In this document: positions 38,588-50,715 of the stretch, one piece after another
Layout of the letters: each line of letters opens with the position of its first letter
Position numbering within the stretch: position 1 is the stretch's first letter
Source of the DNA: Polytrichum commune
Taxonomy: Eukaryota > Streptophyta > Polytrichopsida > Polytrichales > Polytrichaceae
Length of the DNA stretch: 64,000 bases
Direction of reading: 5' to 3'
Assembly: GCA_950295325.1 (NCBI GenBank)
Contig: OX485807.1
Location: 20,185,666 to 20,249,665, forward strand
The notes under the pieces: model-generated
Told to the model about the DNA's origin: nothing
Databases searched by the model: none
Seen by the model: only the letters and a program-made list of their open reading frames with translations
Position numbers and translations under genes: made by a program

Positions 38588-39739
38588 CAAAAAGCTGTTT
38601 TGTTGCCGCGGACATTGAAATCTCCGCTCCTCTTGAGCGCAGGTACAGGGCTCCGCTTAAGATGCTCAACTCCTCCACAGCTCCTTCCGGCTCCCAACCC
38701 AGTTCCCGCTTCACCTTCTTCTCCAACACATGAATCCTCTGCAACCTTCAACCTGACAAAAGTCCACTTGCTACTGGTAGCAGTACTGAACTACCTGCCC
38801 CCCACAGCCTTCCATCGGTTGAATTGCAACAACCTTCCACAAGTGTGTGACTAAGCAAAACCAGAACAAAATCCGCGAAACGAATCCAGTCCGGAGCTCC
38901 GCATATGAGCTATTCAGCTCCTTCACAATTTCCGCTTCGCATTCTTAGCTACAATTGGATCCTCTCTGCAACTTCAACCTAACAAAACGCTACTTGCTAC
39001 AACCAACATTCAACCTCCTGCTCCCGCGGCCTTTCATTCGTTGTTTTCCTAAAAGATTCAGAAGGTTGCTACGATGCAAGATCAAGAACCGGATTCAACA
39101 ATGAGATCAGGCCCGTGAGCTTCCCCTTATCCTACCCTGCCTTAATGAAACTCTTTTCACTTACCGCCCATCCGATGTATTCTCCTAAGCTCATCACCAT
39201 CATCAATCCTGCCATCGCTTCCACTTCCTCCCTTCCATTTCGGTTGCTCCTTAGTTGTTTACAGCAAGTCCCTCTAGTCTAACCCAAATCCGCTATCAAA
39301 GCACTACCCCTGACTTACCGTCCGCCGCATTTCGCCTCCGCTTGCTACCTTCCAACTGTAGTCTCACAGGCGATTCTCGGTGCATCTTGATTCCACTACG
39401 CTGAACCTCACAATTTCTTCTCGCCCCCGACACTTCCCAAGATCACCGCCCCACCACTGCTACTCTCTTAGGGCAAGGCTCATCACCTACGTTGTTTTTT
39501 GGCGCATTTTCTTCATCGACATCCAAGACCTATGTGAGTTTTTTTTTTGCGTACTCCCTTAGGTCGATCAATTTTGTAGGACACGGCATCATGTTGCCTT
39601 AGGAACGTGTGTGATAGATTATCACCTGAGACAAATTGTACATTTTCAACGAATTAATATGTGATCAAATGAGCTTTGCATTGGATCGCCCATACTTTGT
39701 ATCGGCTCGCATTCCTTGTATTGTGTATGTTTATGCGGG

Positions 39740-40140
39740 TTCATTTGCGTCCCCGTTCACGAACAAACGCTTGTAAAAGAATGCGATACCGCGTCCACCT
39801 CATTCACGAACAACCATTCATAAATGTTCATTAAGGCATGCTCATGAACGAGCATTCGTGAATGATGTGCCTCACCACTACTAGCCTTCATTCACGAATG
39901 AGCGTTTGCAAATGTACCCTTCAACACATGTTCCCTACAATCTTGTTCTCGTTCCTCATCTTTTTCCATAATGCATCGTCTTCATGTTTGACGCAAATTT
40001 CTTTACTTGATAATAGTATTAAACTAGTCAAATTGTTAATCACAGGACCCCCCGGATATAGATTGCAACCCCTCGGCTAGTGGACTTGAGACCTGAAACA
40101 AACCGTTCATAGTTTTGACCTCAACGGGGTGTTGTGTCAC
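39740..40140. other. Cluster of CATTCRYGAATG inverted words
   Basis: Several words of the form CATTCACGAAC, CATTCGTGAATG and CATTCACGAATGAGC occur within 39750-39905 in both orientations, for example 39859-39870 against 39889-39900. They may be subterminal repeats of an unrecognised transposon. No gene. Confidence 0.4.
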
Positions 40141-40149
40141 ACCAAACAC

Positions 40150-40690
40150 ATCCCCAAGGTCCCCAAGGTCCCCAAGGTCCCCACGCATCCCTTCCGTCAT
40201 CCCGACGACATGGACTATGATGGTGAGCTCGACACCCTCATAAACTGCAAGGCTATCCGCGCCCGTCCCGGCTTGCGAGACTTCCTTCGCGAGGTGCTCG
40301 ACTTTGCTCACATCGTCTTGTGGAGCTCCATGGTCATGGAGAACACGGAGCCCATTGTCAACTTCCTATTCCGTGATCTCCCGAGCCCTTGCCTCGTCCT
40401 CAGCCAAGAGGCATGCAATGAGCTCCTCGACGAGAATGCTCTGCCGATGCCCAAGTTTGGTGGTCGAGGCGGAGAACAACAGTTCCTCAAGGTCCTCACG
40501 TGCAGACTGTGGCGAGGCATCCCCCCACTGGAGGGGGTACCCCACGGGTGTTGGCCAACTCCGGAGAACACCCCTCCTCATCGACGACGGCCCCACCAAG
40601 AGCGTTTTGAACTCCCCGGGCAACGTCATCTTCCCCGACCCGTGGACCGGCGATAGGAACGACACATTTTTGGTCCATACTGAATGTAGG
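40150..40690 (+). pseudogene. FCP1/NLI-type phosphatase fragment, frameshifted
   Basis: The plus frame from about 40150 reads RARPGLRDFLREVLDF, HIVLWSSMVMENTEPI and LVLSQEACNELL, resembling the C-terminal two-thirds of FCP1/SCP-like HAD phosphatase domains. After PENT near 40570 the frame shifts by one base and continues LLIDDGPTKSVLN then PDPWTGDRNDTFLV, which fits the conserved end of that domain. The N-terminal DxDxT catalytic motif is absent. The sequence is intronless and GC-rich, and lies among transposons. A 9-bp repeat (CCCCAAGGT) encodes PKV triplets at the start. It is probably a duplicated or transposon-captured gene fragment, not functional. Confidence 0.65.
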
Positions 40691-40759
40691 GAACATTCCA
40701 CAAAATATTGTCAGGCCCACAAAACAATGTTATGGATCTTAATAATGTTATGCTACTAA

Positions 40760-41288
40760 CGCCCCCTTCCCACCTGGCTTTAGCTAAGACTAAAAGTTGG
40801 TTCTAACAAACCGGCCTTCACACCATCGACATTATCTAGTGCCGAGCCTAGTTGGCAAATGATGTGGCATGGCTTAAAAGTGGAGGTTTTAAGCCTCAAC
40901 CGCCGACCCTCCCATCGGTACCTAAACATGAGGCAAGAATATAGGAGCTTTAAAAATGTCGCCTCCCACCCTTGTGATTGGTTGCTTTTTAGTCTTAGCT
41001 ATGAGGGCACGAGGAGCCCCTCATAAACATTAACAAAAACCGATGGTAAGATAGGTGAGTAGTAAGGCATTTGGGGATGGGACAAAAACTACCCAACATT
41101 CATTGCTTGGTAGATAAAACAATGAACATGTGTGAAAACTACTTAACTAAAACCTACTTGGAAATCTCCGGAGCAAGTTCTTATAGGTGCATTGGGATAG
41201 TCGGATGCCTCCGCTATAACCGAGGGAGCTTTACCCGGTTTTTAGGAAATACTTTGGGTCTTAACTAGAGTCAGGTGGGAAGGGGGCA
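40760..41288. mobile_element. 529-bp Tourist-like MITE, TSD TAA
   Basis: The left end (C)GCCCCCTTCCCACCTG and the right end CAGGTGGGAAGGGGGC(A) form terminal repeats of about 36 bp. TAA flanks both sides (40757-40759 and 41289-41291), typical of PIF/Harbinger-mobilised Tourist elements. There is no transposase. Its termini differ from those of the 55.4-kb Harbinger element, so that element is not its obvious source. Confidence 0.75.
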
Positions 41289-41503
41289 TAAGTTGGGTAG
41301 TGCTTAAACCCAGTCCATTAAAATTTCATTTGAATAGGGTTCCAAATAAACGTAAATCTAAAACCATACTATTTCAGAATGTGAGTCTGCCATTGAGTGT
41401 CCCACATGTAAGTATGTTCTGCAACCAATCGGATCAAGACGTGGGAATGTATGATGCTAGGATGGGCTTAGGATTAACCCTTTTTCCTGGCTACTACACC
41501 GTT

Positions 41504-41868
41504 TTGTCTAATTAATGTGGGCTGCCATTTGGAGTTATGCATTGCTATGACATTTTACCAAGAGTATCATTTTTTACCAAAATAATATAAGTAATTCGTA
41601 TGCACACTGAAGAATATGATATAATTTAGTTGATAAAAATAGATAATGTTGGTAAAAAGTTATAGAAACACATTAACTCCAAATGGTAACCCACACTAAT
41701 TAGACAACATTTTTTTTACCGACATTATCGATTTTTACCAACTAAGTTATATCATATTCTTTGATGTGCATACTAACTTATTACGTTATTTGTGTAAAAA
41801 ATGCTACTCTTAGTAAAAATTTATAGCAACACATAATTTCAAATGGCAACCCACACTAATTAGATGAA
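41504..41868. mobile_element. Foldback MITE (41504-41707) with a fused second copy
   Basis: TTGTCTAATTAATGTGGG at 41504 is inverted as CCCACACTAATTAGACAA, ending at 41707. CCATTTGGAGTTA and TAACTCCAAATGG lie just inside. The arms meet in the middle, so the unit is nearly all palindrome. A second, similar arm (AATTTCAAATGGCAACCCAC then ACTAATTAGA) follows to 41868. A relative lies at 52303-52508. DNA from 41869 to 42856 has no supported gene. Confidence 0.6.
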
Positions 41869-42856
41869 ATAGTGCAGTCACTTTGCTGCAATGAAGGGAA
41901 TTCATTTACACACGTGTTTAAAAGAATGGATTTTTTCCTTGTCATGTGTCACCTCCACCCATTGTGGGTAAGACGTGGCACCAACTAGTAGCTTCACATG
42001 TGTGGAGTAAAGCTCCAATTATTGGGAGTAGCCAATGAGCTTCATTGTGAGCCCATCCTCCTATTCAAGGGCTCACACCGCCTAATATGGTTTAGTTGTG
42101 TGGAGTGAGTGGTGTTGCCACCTTCTCCTTCAATTTCCACCCCTTTGGTCACCACCCTCTTGCTCTCTCAGCTTGTACCTTATAGCTCTTGTAGTGTTCA
42201 TGTTAAAACTTAGTATAGATAGATTTTTTTCTTGTACATTGTCTAACATATCCTATAATTGTTACTGCAAAAGCCAACATCCCTCCCTACATAATTGTAC
42301 TTGTATGTGTGATTGTATAAGTGATATTTTTAAGCGTTGTAGGTTATTTTGGGTATATTCTCTTGTTTAAGTGAGCTCGTCCAATCTTTTTGGGTGTAGA
42401 AATGCATTAGGTACTTCAAGTGTATGATGTTTCAACATTGATCATCTTACATGTGTGCAAACTAGTTCAATTTGGGTGCACATTGATGCGTTAGAGGGTT
42501 GGTGCAACACTTGTTGGCCTAAGATGTTGCAAAGTATTAGAAATGTATGAAATGTGCATGTTGATCCTCTCAAGCATATGCAGAGTAATCAGACTTGGAG
42601 GCCTCTAGAGGTTTTAAGGGGCTAGTGCAATTCTTTTGATACAACCAATTTCAATGGCTTGTTCAATTTCAATACATAGCCAAACCCCCTTTAGTTTGTG
42701 GTGTGTGGCCACATCTAGATTGAAAATATAAATTTGAGGGCCACTTATTCACTTACTATTTTATATGCATGACTAGTGTTCATCTCATCAAAGTAAACAT
42801 GTTGCCTTGGATTTCTTCTGGGTAGAATTATAATTTACTACCCAAATCAACCACTA

Positions 42857-43153
42857 CACTAAATATGATATTTAGTGTTTGATTAGATTTAGTGTTTTAC
42901 CACCCTACTCTGCTCAACACTAATTTTCAATTCTTTGATAATTAGTGTTAGACATAAATGCGCCGCCACCGCCTTCCTTGTTGCCACCTCTTTCCTACTA
43001 AACACTAAATTCGTACATGTAACTTTCACATATTACCATAGATGATATTTAGTGTTTGAGTTTACATTTAATGTTACTTACTTTCATAGGGTTAGTGATA
43101 TTTAGTGTAGTGTTCGTATTTAGTGTATCTAACATTAAAAATCATATTTAGTG
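42857..43153. mobile_element. 297-bp MITE, TIR CACTAAATATGAT, TA target site
   Basis: Starts CACTAAATATGAT and ends ATCATATTTAGTG, flanked by TA (42855-42856 and 43154-43155). The interior repeats TTTAGTGTT-type words many times in both orientations. It belongs to the same family as 838, 54799 and 62380. Confidence 0.65.
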
Positions 43154-43187
43154 TAGTTATAGAGGAACCGGTTGAGTATGAGAAATA

Positions 43188-43355
43188 GCCAGTTGAAGTT
43201 CAAGATGTCAGGCAAAATACTGGTCATTTGGGAGGAATCTATGGATTATGCCTCAAATTAGTAGAGAAAATCAAAAGGTCACAACATGTAACCAGTTGGA
43301 CTTGGAAACACTAAGATTTTGACCGATTATACCCAAACATCTCCCCAGACACTGA
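43188..43355. repeat. Repeat block shared with 1-170
   Basis: Counterpart of the block at the window start, lying about 0.45 kb beyond the stop of FRO copy B. The matching block lies about 1.46 kb beyond the stop of copy A. Confidence 0.6.
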
Positions 43356-43548
43356 CATGGACAGAGGAAAGATAGACATGGAAAACAGAGAATAGCAAAT
43401 CTAAAAGGCTGAAGCTGTGCACTCATAAAAAATTTGGCCTGGGCCCAGAAGTACAAGTTAGAGTCAGTAGCTTGAAGACTCAATAGTAGAAACAAAAGTG
43501 ATATGCATGCTCAAAACTGAGCAGAGTGCATTCAATGACATGTAAGTT

Positions 43549-43554
43549 TTTATT
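43549..43554 (-). promoter_or_regulatory. Candidate polyadenylation signal of FRO-B
   Basis: AATAAA on the minus strand, about 245 nt beyond the stop codon, followed by T-rich sequence. The position is plausible for a plant 3' end. Plant signals are loose, so this is tentative. Confidence 0.4.
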
Positions 43555-43798
43555 GATTGATTAGCTGTTTGAAACATTAAAACGAAAGCAAACTACAAAG
43601 GTTGTACATGTAACCCAATCTAAGTTTAGTTGATGTAGCTTTTGGTCATCATGTCTCGCCCAATTTAAAGACTGTCAAATTTACATCAAAATGACAGTCG
43701 GACTTTGCATTGTTGTACATGTCTCTATTACACAACATTAAGACTATCTATTACACAACGAGAGACTCATTTGAAGACCCGAGACGATCACTACCTAC

Positions 43799-46700
43799 CT
43801 ATAGATCAAAACTGACAGAATGAAAGTGAAATTGTGTCTTCCAGTGGCTCTTGAAATTTTGGGAGCGACATTCTGACGCAACACTTTCCTGAAGTCCCTG
43901 GGGTCCACAAATAAGCACCCCAACTTCTTCCCCTTCATATTTTGTGGCTGCCGCATCAAACATATCTGCACAGGTACAAAACATGATCAGAATTTCTATC
44001 TGTGGACCTTGTTCCATTGGTCATTACTTTGAGGAGCCCCTCAACATATGTGGAAATTAGATCATAGCAACAACCAATGATAGCAAGACGCAGTGAGAAG
44101 TGTATCAGTGGGAGACTGGAATGAGGCTAAAAGTCATGAGGACAGAATTAGTAATCCAGGAGATGAGTCACAGCGGCTGACCTTGAAAGTTTGGTCGACA
44201 TCCCTCGGTGATGACACAATTTCGATCCAAGAGACTCTCTTCCTCATTATTTCCTTCAAGGTCTGCCACCCGGTGCATTTTAAGGTCGTCATCGGAAGTT
44301 TGAATATTATTGATGCCGCCATTTGAAGTACCACCCATTTTTGTCGCAATCCAAAGCAGAATCACGGCTCCTCCACAGACCACAATGCCGATCACCATGC
44401 TCACGAAAAACCAGAAAACTTCGAGGGGCCTCGAGAATGGCTTGCCTGCCTTGGGTTTATCGTTAGGATTGAACACATACTGATGGAACAACCCAGACAC
44501 CAAAACAAACCCTGCCAGAGAAGCCACAATCACAGCAAGCACCCACAGGTTGTCATTTGAAGAGAGTGCAGCCATTGGCTTCACAGAGCTTGTGGCGGAA
44601 GCTGAATGCTCCTCGAAATTAGCTGACGAGTATACTTCTGGTTTCATTGTTGATGATGTTATGTGGTCTTTGGGCTGCTCAGGCTCTCCTGTTATGTAGG
44701 CGTTGACATCAATTGCGAGTCGCGGGTTCAAATCTTCACACCCGTAGCTAGAGTAGATCTTGTTCGGCTGAATAGCACGTAAGGTGGCCAGCTCAGGGCT
44801 TCTCCTAACGCACCAAATGAGCTGGACGTTGGTTGGAAGACCTTCTTCTCCGCTCTCGTGACGCTTGAGCAGGTCACGGAGGATGGCAAGGTATGGGGTC
44901 ACTCCCACTCCACCGGCCACCAGGATCAAGTTCTTGTACCTGTCAAACATTTTACATAGCAATTTTGGATTCGTAAATTTAACTAAGGCGTCAAGCTTAT
45001 GAAATGACATGCCAAGTGCAGAATTTGAAATTCAACGCCTTATGATGCATGATTATGTTACTGCCTTTAACCAATGTTTGATGATTTGTTATTTCGCTAA
45101 GAGGAGCAGCATCGTTGATCAGAGGTCACTGGGAGAAATCCCTTCATACCACCACCTACTTCTGAAGTAAAGAATGCTTGTGCTTTCAAATGTTAGCATC
45201 TTTAGAACTAGTCATTAATAAGCAATTCTCTCGATGCAGGCAAGTCGAGTCCTAGGTGTATATTTTAAGTTCTTAAGAAATTCGAAAATGTCTAGAAATT
45301 ATTATAATAGTCCTGAAGTTGAACTATATGTATATGGGAAGGATCTGTGGCATTGGGATGGATGTATATACCTGAGATAGTAATTTGACTCATGACCATA
45401 GGGACCCTCCGTATGCACCTTCATAGCAAAGGGACATTGAGAAACTTTGGAATTACTGGAGAGCTTGGTGCCAGTGATAACTGCCGTGTGGAGACGCTGC
45501 GTCCAGTCTCCAAGAGGCTTGATGATGATCGAGAACTCCTTGGAGCCTCGTGCGTCCATTGGGCTGGATGTGGTACTGAATGGATGCCACTCCAAGCGAG
45601 AAATGCTGGGGATGTTCACATACAGAAAGCTCAATGCGCTATACGTCAACCCTGGTCCAACACAATTTTAAAAAATAACTTAAAGTTAACATTACACATG
45701 TAGATATTCACAGGCCAACATCACATCCTGAAGTTTGTGAATCCTGATTCAAGATTGATTCCTGTAAAAGTTTCTACAGTAGTGGAGAAATTCTTCTACC
45801 CAGTGTGCCTGGCAACTCTCCCTTTCTAAAGCAGATGTTCTTGAATCACTTCTAATCCATCATTTACGCTGATTATTTCTTATTATTTTATTAAGAGCAT
45901 GGGCATTGAGGAAACCCATCAACACCATTCGCATCTGTAATATTACAAAAAGGCTTGCACTTGCTAACGTTGACATTTTTAAAATAAACTTTGGAGGCGA
46001 ATTTTCTTTGAAAGCTTGGGTCACCATCCAGACCCCCTAACCTCTAGGTACATTGTACAATAAATAAGAAACAAAAAGTCAAAAACCAGGTTCTAAGGAC
46101 GCTCATGGCCCCTGGGGATGCTGTAGATGCTACTGTAGAGGATTCTCTCTGCTTATTCTGGTGAATAAAACAACTAATTTCCGTCGAAAACTCTACACGT
46201 GGCATTTGTACATTGGTTGAGACCACTTGGATTTTACATGGAAGCTACATTAAGGTGGATTTTGATGAAGATGAGATAGAGCACCTACTATGAATTGGAG
46301 TACTCATTGTTAATTACCTGGTTGCTTGGGGATGTTGAGCTCCACCACTCCACTTGGAAGCACCCGAGCAGACACCCCCTTCACTTCTCCCCGAGATTGT
46401 ACCATGCGGAGAAACCGGTCCACGAAGAAGAGGAAGATCGGGCCCATGGACTGCCCCGTGTGCGTCCAGCCGATGTGCCATGCGTAGAAGATAAAGAATA
46501 CCAGGTACAAGTGGTGCATGTTGTAAAAGACATTGAAGAACCTCTCCCGCACGTAGGGCAGGGATGTGAATGCCATGATGATCCCCGCCACACCTGAAAT
46601 CACACCTGCCAGATTCGATATACCTGTGTTGCTCCATTCGGCCAACTGCAACAGCACATAACTGATTATTTATCAAGGTTTAATTGTTGATGTTCTTAAA

Positions 46701-49172
46701 CCTACTTAAGCGCATTCTTTAAGAAGCAGAGGTCAGCATCCACACCAAACCCCCAAATCCCCCCCCCCCCCCTCCCCAAGGAAATATCAGAATATGAGGT
46801 CTTCATAATGCTTATAATAGGAAAGCGGTCATTCCAAAATAGTGCTTCTTAAACATGGTTTTAGCAGTTCCGGTGGCCTTGTATGTGTTTTGGCAATGGA
46901 AGAGATTAGTTTCATTTTGTATAAGAAAAAAACAGTTGATGTTTTAGCAGCTCCACACTGCCTAGCAGCTGGTTCTATAGAAGCTTACCCTGGATGGTGC
47001 TACAGCTTATACTTCCCACTCTGGGCATGTGCAGTACCCCACGAATTTCTCCTAACTCGTGAAGATGTGCATTCCAGAAAGTAATCTAATAATTTAAAGT
47101 GGATAAAATACAATTATTCCGAAATCTAAGCACGTAGTAGATGGCATGAAATCATCACGTCTCCAAATGATAAGGTTGGGATTGGAGTATAGGTAGTTGA
47201 GATGAATCTGATGATCGTTTACCATGTGGACTTCGTGGATTACGCCGTAGTAGACACCATACAAAATGCCATGAAGTGCCACCAACAGCACTGTCAAGTT
47301 GCCAATCCATCGGTGGTACTTCACCGCCTGCTCGAAGGGCACATCGATCATCCTCAGGATGGGTGACCCTCTTGTGACCGGAAGAAACAACAGGGCGATG
47401 GTGAATGGTAGCACCAATCCCAACGAAAGTGAGCACTTGTCCAGCTTCCTTTGCCACCTGTCCAGTAAATAATATTTTCAAATTCAAGCAGGTATTACAC
47501 ACTCGGTCAGGTTAATATACTAAACTAGGATCGTAAATCAGAACTACTCAAGTACTAATTGCTTCAAGGCTGCTGATGCACCATTTTCTCGAATTTGAAT
47601 TTACTCTGTCAAGATCAATATGCTTGTTCACAATTAACCTTGGAAACATCTAAACTGATTATCCAGTGGGCATGGCATGACCCTCCGTGGAGCATCTTCA
47701 AAATGACCTGAGTTGTGTGGGTTCACCCTTAGACGCCACCCTATGATTATATGACACTACTTTCACCACTGGACCAAATATATATATATATGTCATTCAT
47801 TTCCCCAGTGTAGTGACCTTTACTCTTAACATGAAGTTATGTACTTGAGGGACCCTTGTGGAGAAAACTCATACACCATCAAAGCTCACTAGAAGAACAT
47901 CACAATTACATAGACGTCACAACTAAAACATTGAGCACAGTATTTGAGAGATGATAAAAAGAAACTGTGACGGCGAATGTAGCTAGTGGGCACTCTGGAT
48001 AAACCATTGTACATGACTTACATTTGCAGTCCCTTTGTGGGTTTCTTGGCAAGCGCGGCAAACTGGGCGTCGGTATACTCGCTCCATATCCAGATGACGT
48101 AGAAAAGAACGACGAAAATGATGACAAGGTCGATGAATGTGAGAATGCCCAGAGGGCTCTTCACCACAATGGGCTGCGTCCACATAGCACGGTAGGCTCG
48201 CACGAGCGCCGACGGCTGGTTCTTCCCCGATCTCCTCCTGAAAAAGAAGGATTGTATAAGAAAGCATTAGATTGGTCACATTCTGAGTACATTGATTCTT
48301 GTGATCAATGATCGTCAGACAAATGATGGTATGTTCTTGGAGCCATTCACGTCACGCCGGTCCATGAGATCATCAATGAGCCCACAATTTTATCGGCTTG
48401 AATGTGACTTACTTCTCTGGAAACCTCTTGTCCAGCTCCAAGTATAGCAGGGCTAAGATAGCCAAGGCGATCACTGGCCCAGTGTAAAGTATGTACGGCG
48501 TAGCTGCGCATCCAATCACCACAACGAGTTTATAATTAGTTCAGCATGCATCAAGACAGATTCAGCTCACTACACAGAATAAGCAGATTCACTACTTCGA
48601 TATGTAACTGAAGCCCATTGTCTTGGGTTGAGAATCGTAATATATATGCACTTGTATGCATGATATACATCTAGTGCATCGTTGATCCTGTGGCCTCAAT
48701 AGGCAGTGACATGAAAGAATATCACGCCACACATGAATTGGTGTACCTGGCACTTACACCGCTAGCTGTACTCATTGGGTTAACAACTCTCTTCATACAT
48801 GCATACACATTTGGCTCCAATAGACATGTGTAGCTGGCGAGATCACCACTAGTACCGATTGCCGGGTTAACTCTCTTCCAACGTGCATACAAAGGATTTG
48901 TAGAGGGCCCGTGGGGAAGTATCATTGTTGATCAGGTTCCTTTTCTTACCAGCTTTGCCCCAGAAGTTGGACGTGTTGACGACGTTCGAAACATTGGTCC
49001 TGAACGTCTTCCCTCCGGCTGTGGGGAGGATGGCGAAAAACACAAACCACAAAATGGTCACCGCCCACGAGGCCACCCACAGACAGACTTTCAGAACCCT
49101 GGCTGCTGTCACCACCATCTTCATGTTGGTGCTGTTGCTTCTGCTCTCCATCTCGCCCCCTCCCTTCATCAT
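43799..49172 (-). CDS. FRO: Ferric-chelate reductase (FRO family), copy B, 8 exons
   Basis: Second predicted membrane flavocytochrome of the FRO family, reducing ferric chelates or cupric ions with NAD(P)H. Exons in transcription order: 48950-49172, 48413-48503, 48022-48237, 47223-47457, 46318-46645, 45372-45651, 44182-44939, 43799-43965. All introns are GT-AG and the frame joins without interruption into about 765 aa. Landmarks: N-terminal membrane segment near 26-48; haem-ligand histidines 225, 239, 299 and 312 (pairs spaced 14 and 13); HPFS near 387; GPYGHES near 447; GGVGVTP at 467; WCVRR near 500; membrane segments near 588-610 and 631-656; CGP at 730. ATG 49172 is the first in-frame ATG after an upstream stop, and a second ATG follows directly. 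Exon phases match copy A throughout. Substrate and membrane location (plasma membrane or plastid) cannot be read from the sequence. Confidence 0.93.
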
Positions 49173-49355
49173 AAAACTTATATATTGGTCGCCACCTGCA
49201 CTCTCTGGAGTCGTCTGCTCAGGGTGATCAGCAGCGGCTAGTAGCAAGTAGTTACTTGCCAATGGGAGGAAACGCCCGTATACTTCTCAGGTGACAAGTA
49301 CACAAGAAAAGGACGAGGAGAAGTACTACCGTCCCTTGGCTTGGATGCCCCCTCT

Positions 49356-49361
49356 CTTATA
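49356..49361 (-). promoter_or_regulatory. Candidate TATA box of FRO-B
   Basis: The minus strand reads AGTATAAGAGAGGGGGC here, about 185 bp upstream of ATG 49172. Transcription starting 25-35 bp downstream would give a leader of about 155 nt. No comparable close TATA box is visible for copy A. Confidence 0.4.
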
Positions 49362-49369
49362 CTTGCATG

Positions 49370-50715
49370 GTCTCCGAAGGTCGATACCCACCTCCGGAGG
49401 AATCTCTTCTTTTTTATCAGCACCTGCTGCATAACCCATCCGTGCTGCCGAAAGCCAGATGGTGAAACTCGGCACTTGAACCGGCCAAACTTGAGTTAAA
49501 TTCTGTTGAGTGTTAAAATTTACTCTTGAATTTTTTTCGACTCACGCCATGTGGGGACTCAACAAAAATTTAATTTCATTGTACTGAATCAGGTCTAACT
49601 CCAAGATTAATTTCTTAGAATGTTCAATGATTCGTCCGTGGCGTGGTGAGTGGTTGTGTTAGTCAGTGTCTCATGCTTAGGCCTTTTGGTTTTTCTTCCT
49701 GGTACTTTTACTTTTGTGGGAGGGTGGGGTTTGCTCATAGGAAATGGGTCCTGGCATATTACCCCAAGGGCGAATTGTCACACTAGGCTTCTTAACATCG
49801 AGGTTGTTTGGTTGGCCTTTGGTTCTTGTACCGAAAAGAGCTGCCCCTCTCTTATGATGAATTCCAGCCCCAGTAACTTAGTGCTTTGTGTATTTTCCCT
49901 GGAAGTGAAAAAGAAGCGTTTTCACTTGTCTAACAGAGGAGAAAAACAAAAATCAAAGGAAGAAGAAGAAAAAGGAAGTCTATCCTCTATTTACTTTTTC
50001 CCAGTAACGCATCAACTTCCAGCCTGTTCAATACACTATTTTGTGCAGTAACTTGTGTCTTACTACTGATACCCAATTTGAAAGACACCCCATGGCCAAA
50101 GACACACACACACCACCTAAAACCAGAGCCCTCTAATCATATATCACCTCTACACGTTCATAATCATGACATATAAATGTGATCAGGAATTCACCCGCAT
50201 GTCATAACATATATATATTTATAGATTAGTGGATTCGTATAAAGTTGAAACCAAGAACCTGAGATCGATTACGACCTTTTCCCCCTTGGATCTGAGATTT
50301 CGAACCTGCTCATCAATGAACTGTGGCACATGTGCCGACCTGATCTTCATTTTTCCATATGTCAAGTTGTCAACATGCATGAATCTCCAAGTTACCAGTG
50401 GACAGACGGGCCCCCAATACTGAAATCCACAGTATAATATATACCAACTGTTACAGCCTGAAACCAGAAATGTCTACAAGTCGTGTGCAACTAAACTCAA
50501 CCACAGATTCCAAGAGACTCATAACTAAATACATACACACACATACATCCTTGTGAGGGAAATAAAAACATTCATCTCTTTTTTGCATGCCCTGCCGGGC
50601 CTGCTCAAATTGAAGCCAGGAAGTTGTTCGTCCCCGACTTGTAGGTGGGTGAAAGGAATTAGGCGGTTTTGAGGGATATCTGGTGATTCGTATACTCTTG
50701 GACCTCGAGTTACAA
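49370..50715. other. Intergenic DNA upstream of FRO-B
   Basis: No supported gene. The plus frame 49650-50051 (133 codons) has no recognisable domain. An A/G-rich stretch lies near 49910-49975, and short CA and TA runs near 50100-50125 and 50205-50220. Confidence 0.35.

Larger units (their letters stand above)
37480..39010. repeat. C-rich local repeat units split by a CACTA element
   Basis: The words CTTC-TACAC-TGAATCCTCT, GCAACC-TCAACCTGACAA and CTACTTGCTAC recur near 37525-37570, 38712-38775 and 38935-39005. The first unit is cut exactly where the CACTA element begins (CCTGACAA, then CACTA). From 39010 to 39740 the DNA is C/T-rich with no supported gene. Confidence 0.5.

Noticed and set aside
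49173-49262. Extending FRO-B by 30 codons to 49262
   Set aside because: The frame is open, but the codon at 49262 is TTG and no ATG occurs before the upstream stop. The first ATG is at 49172.
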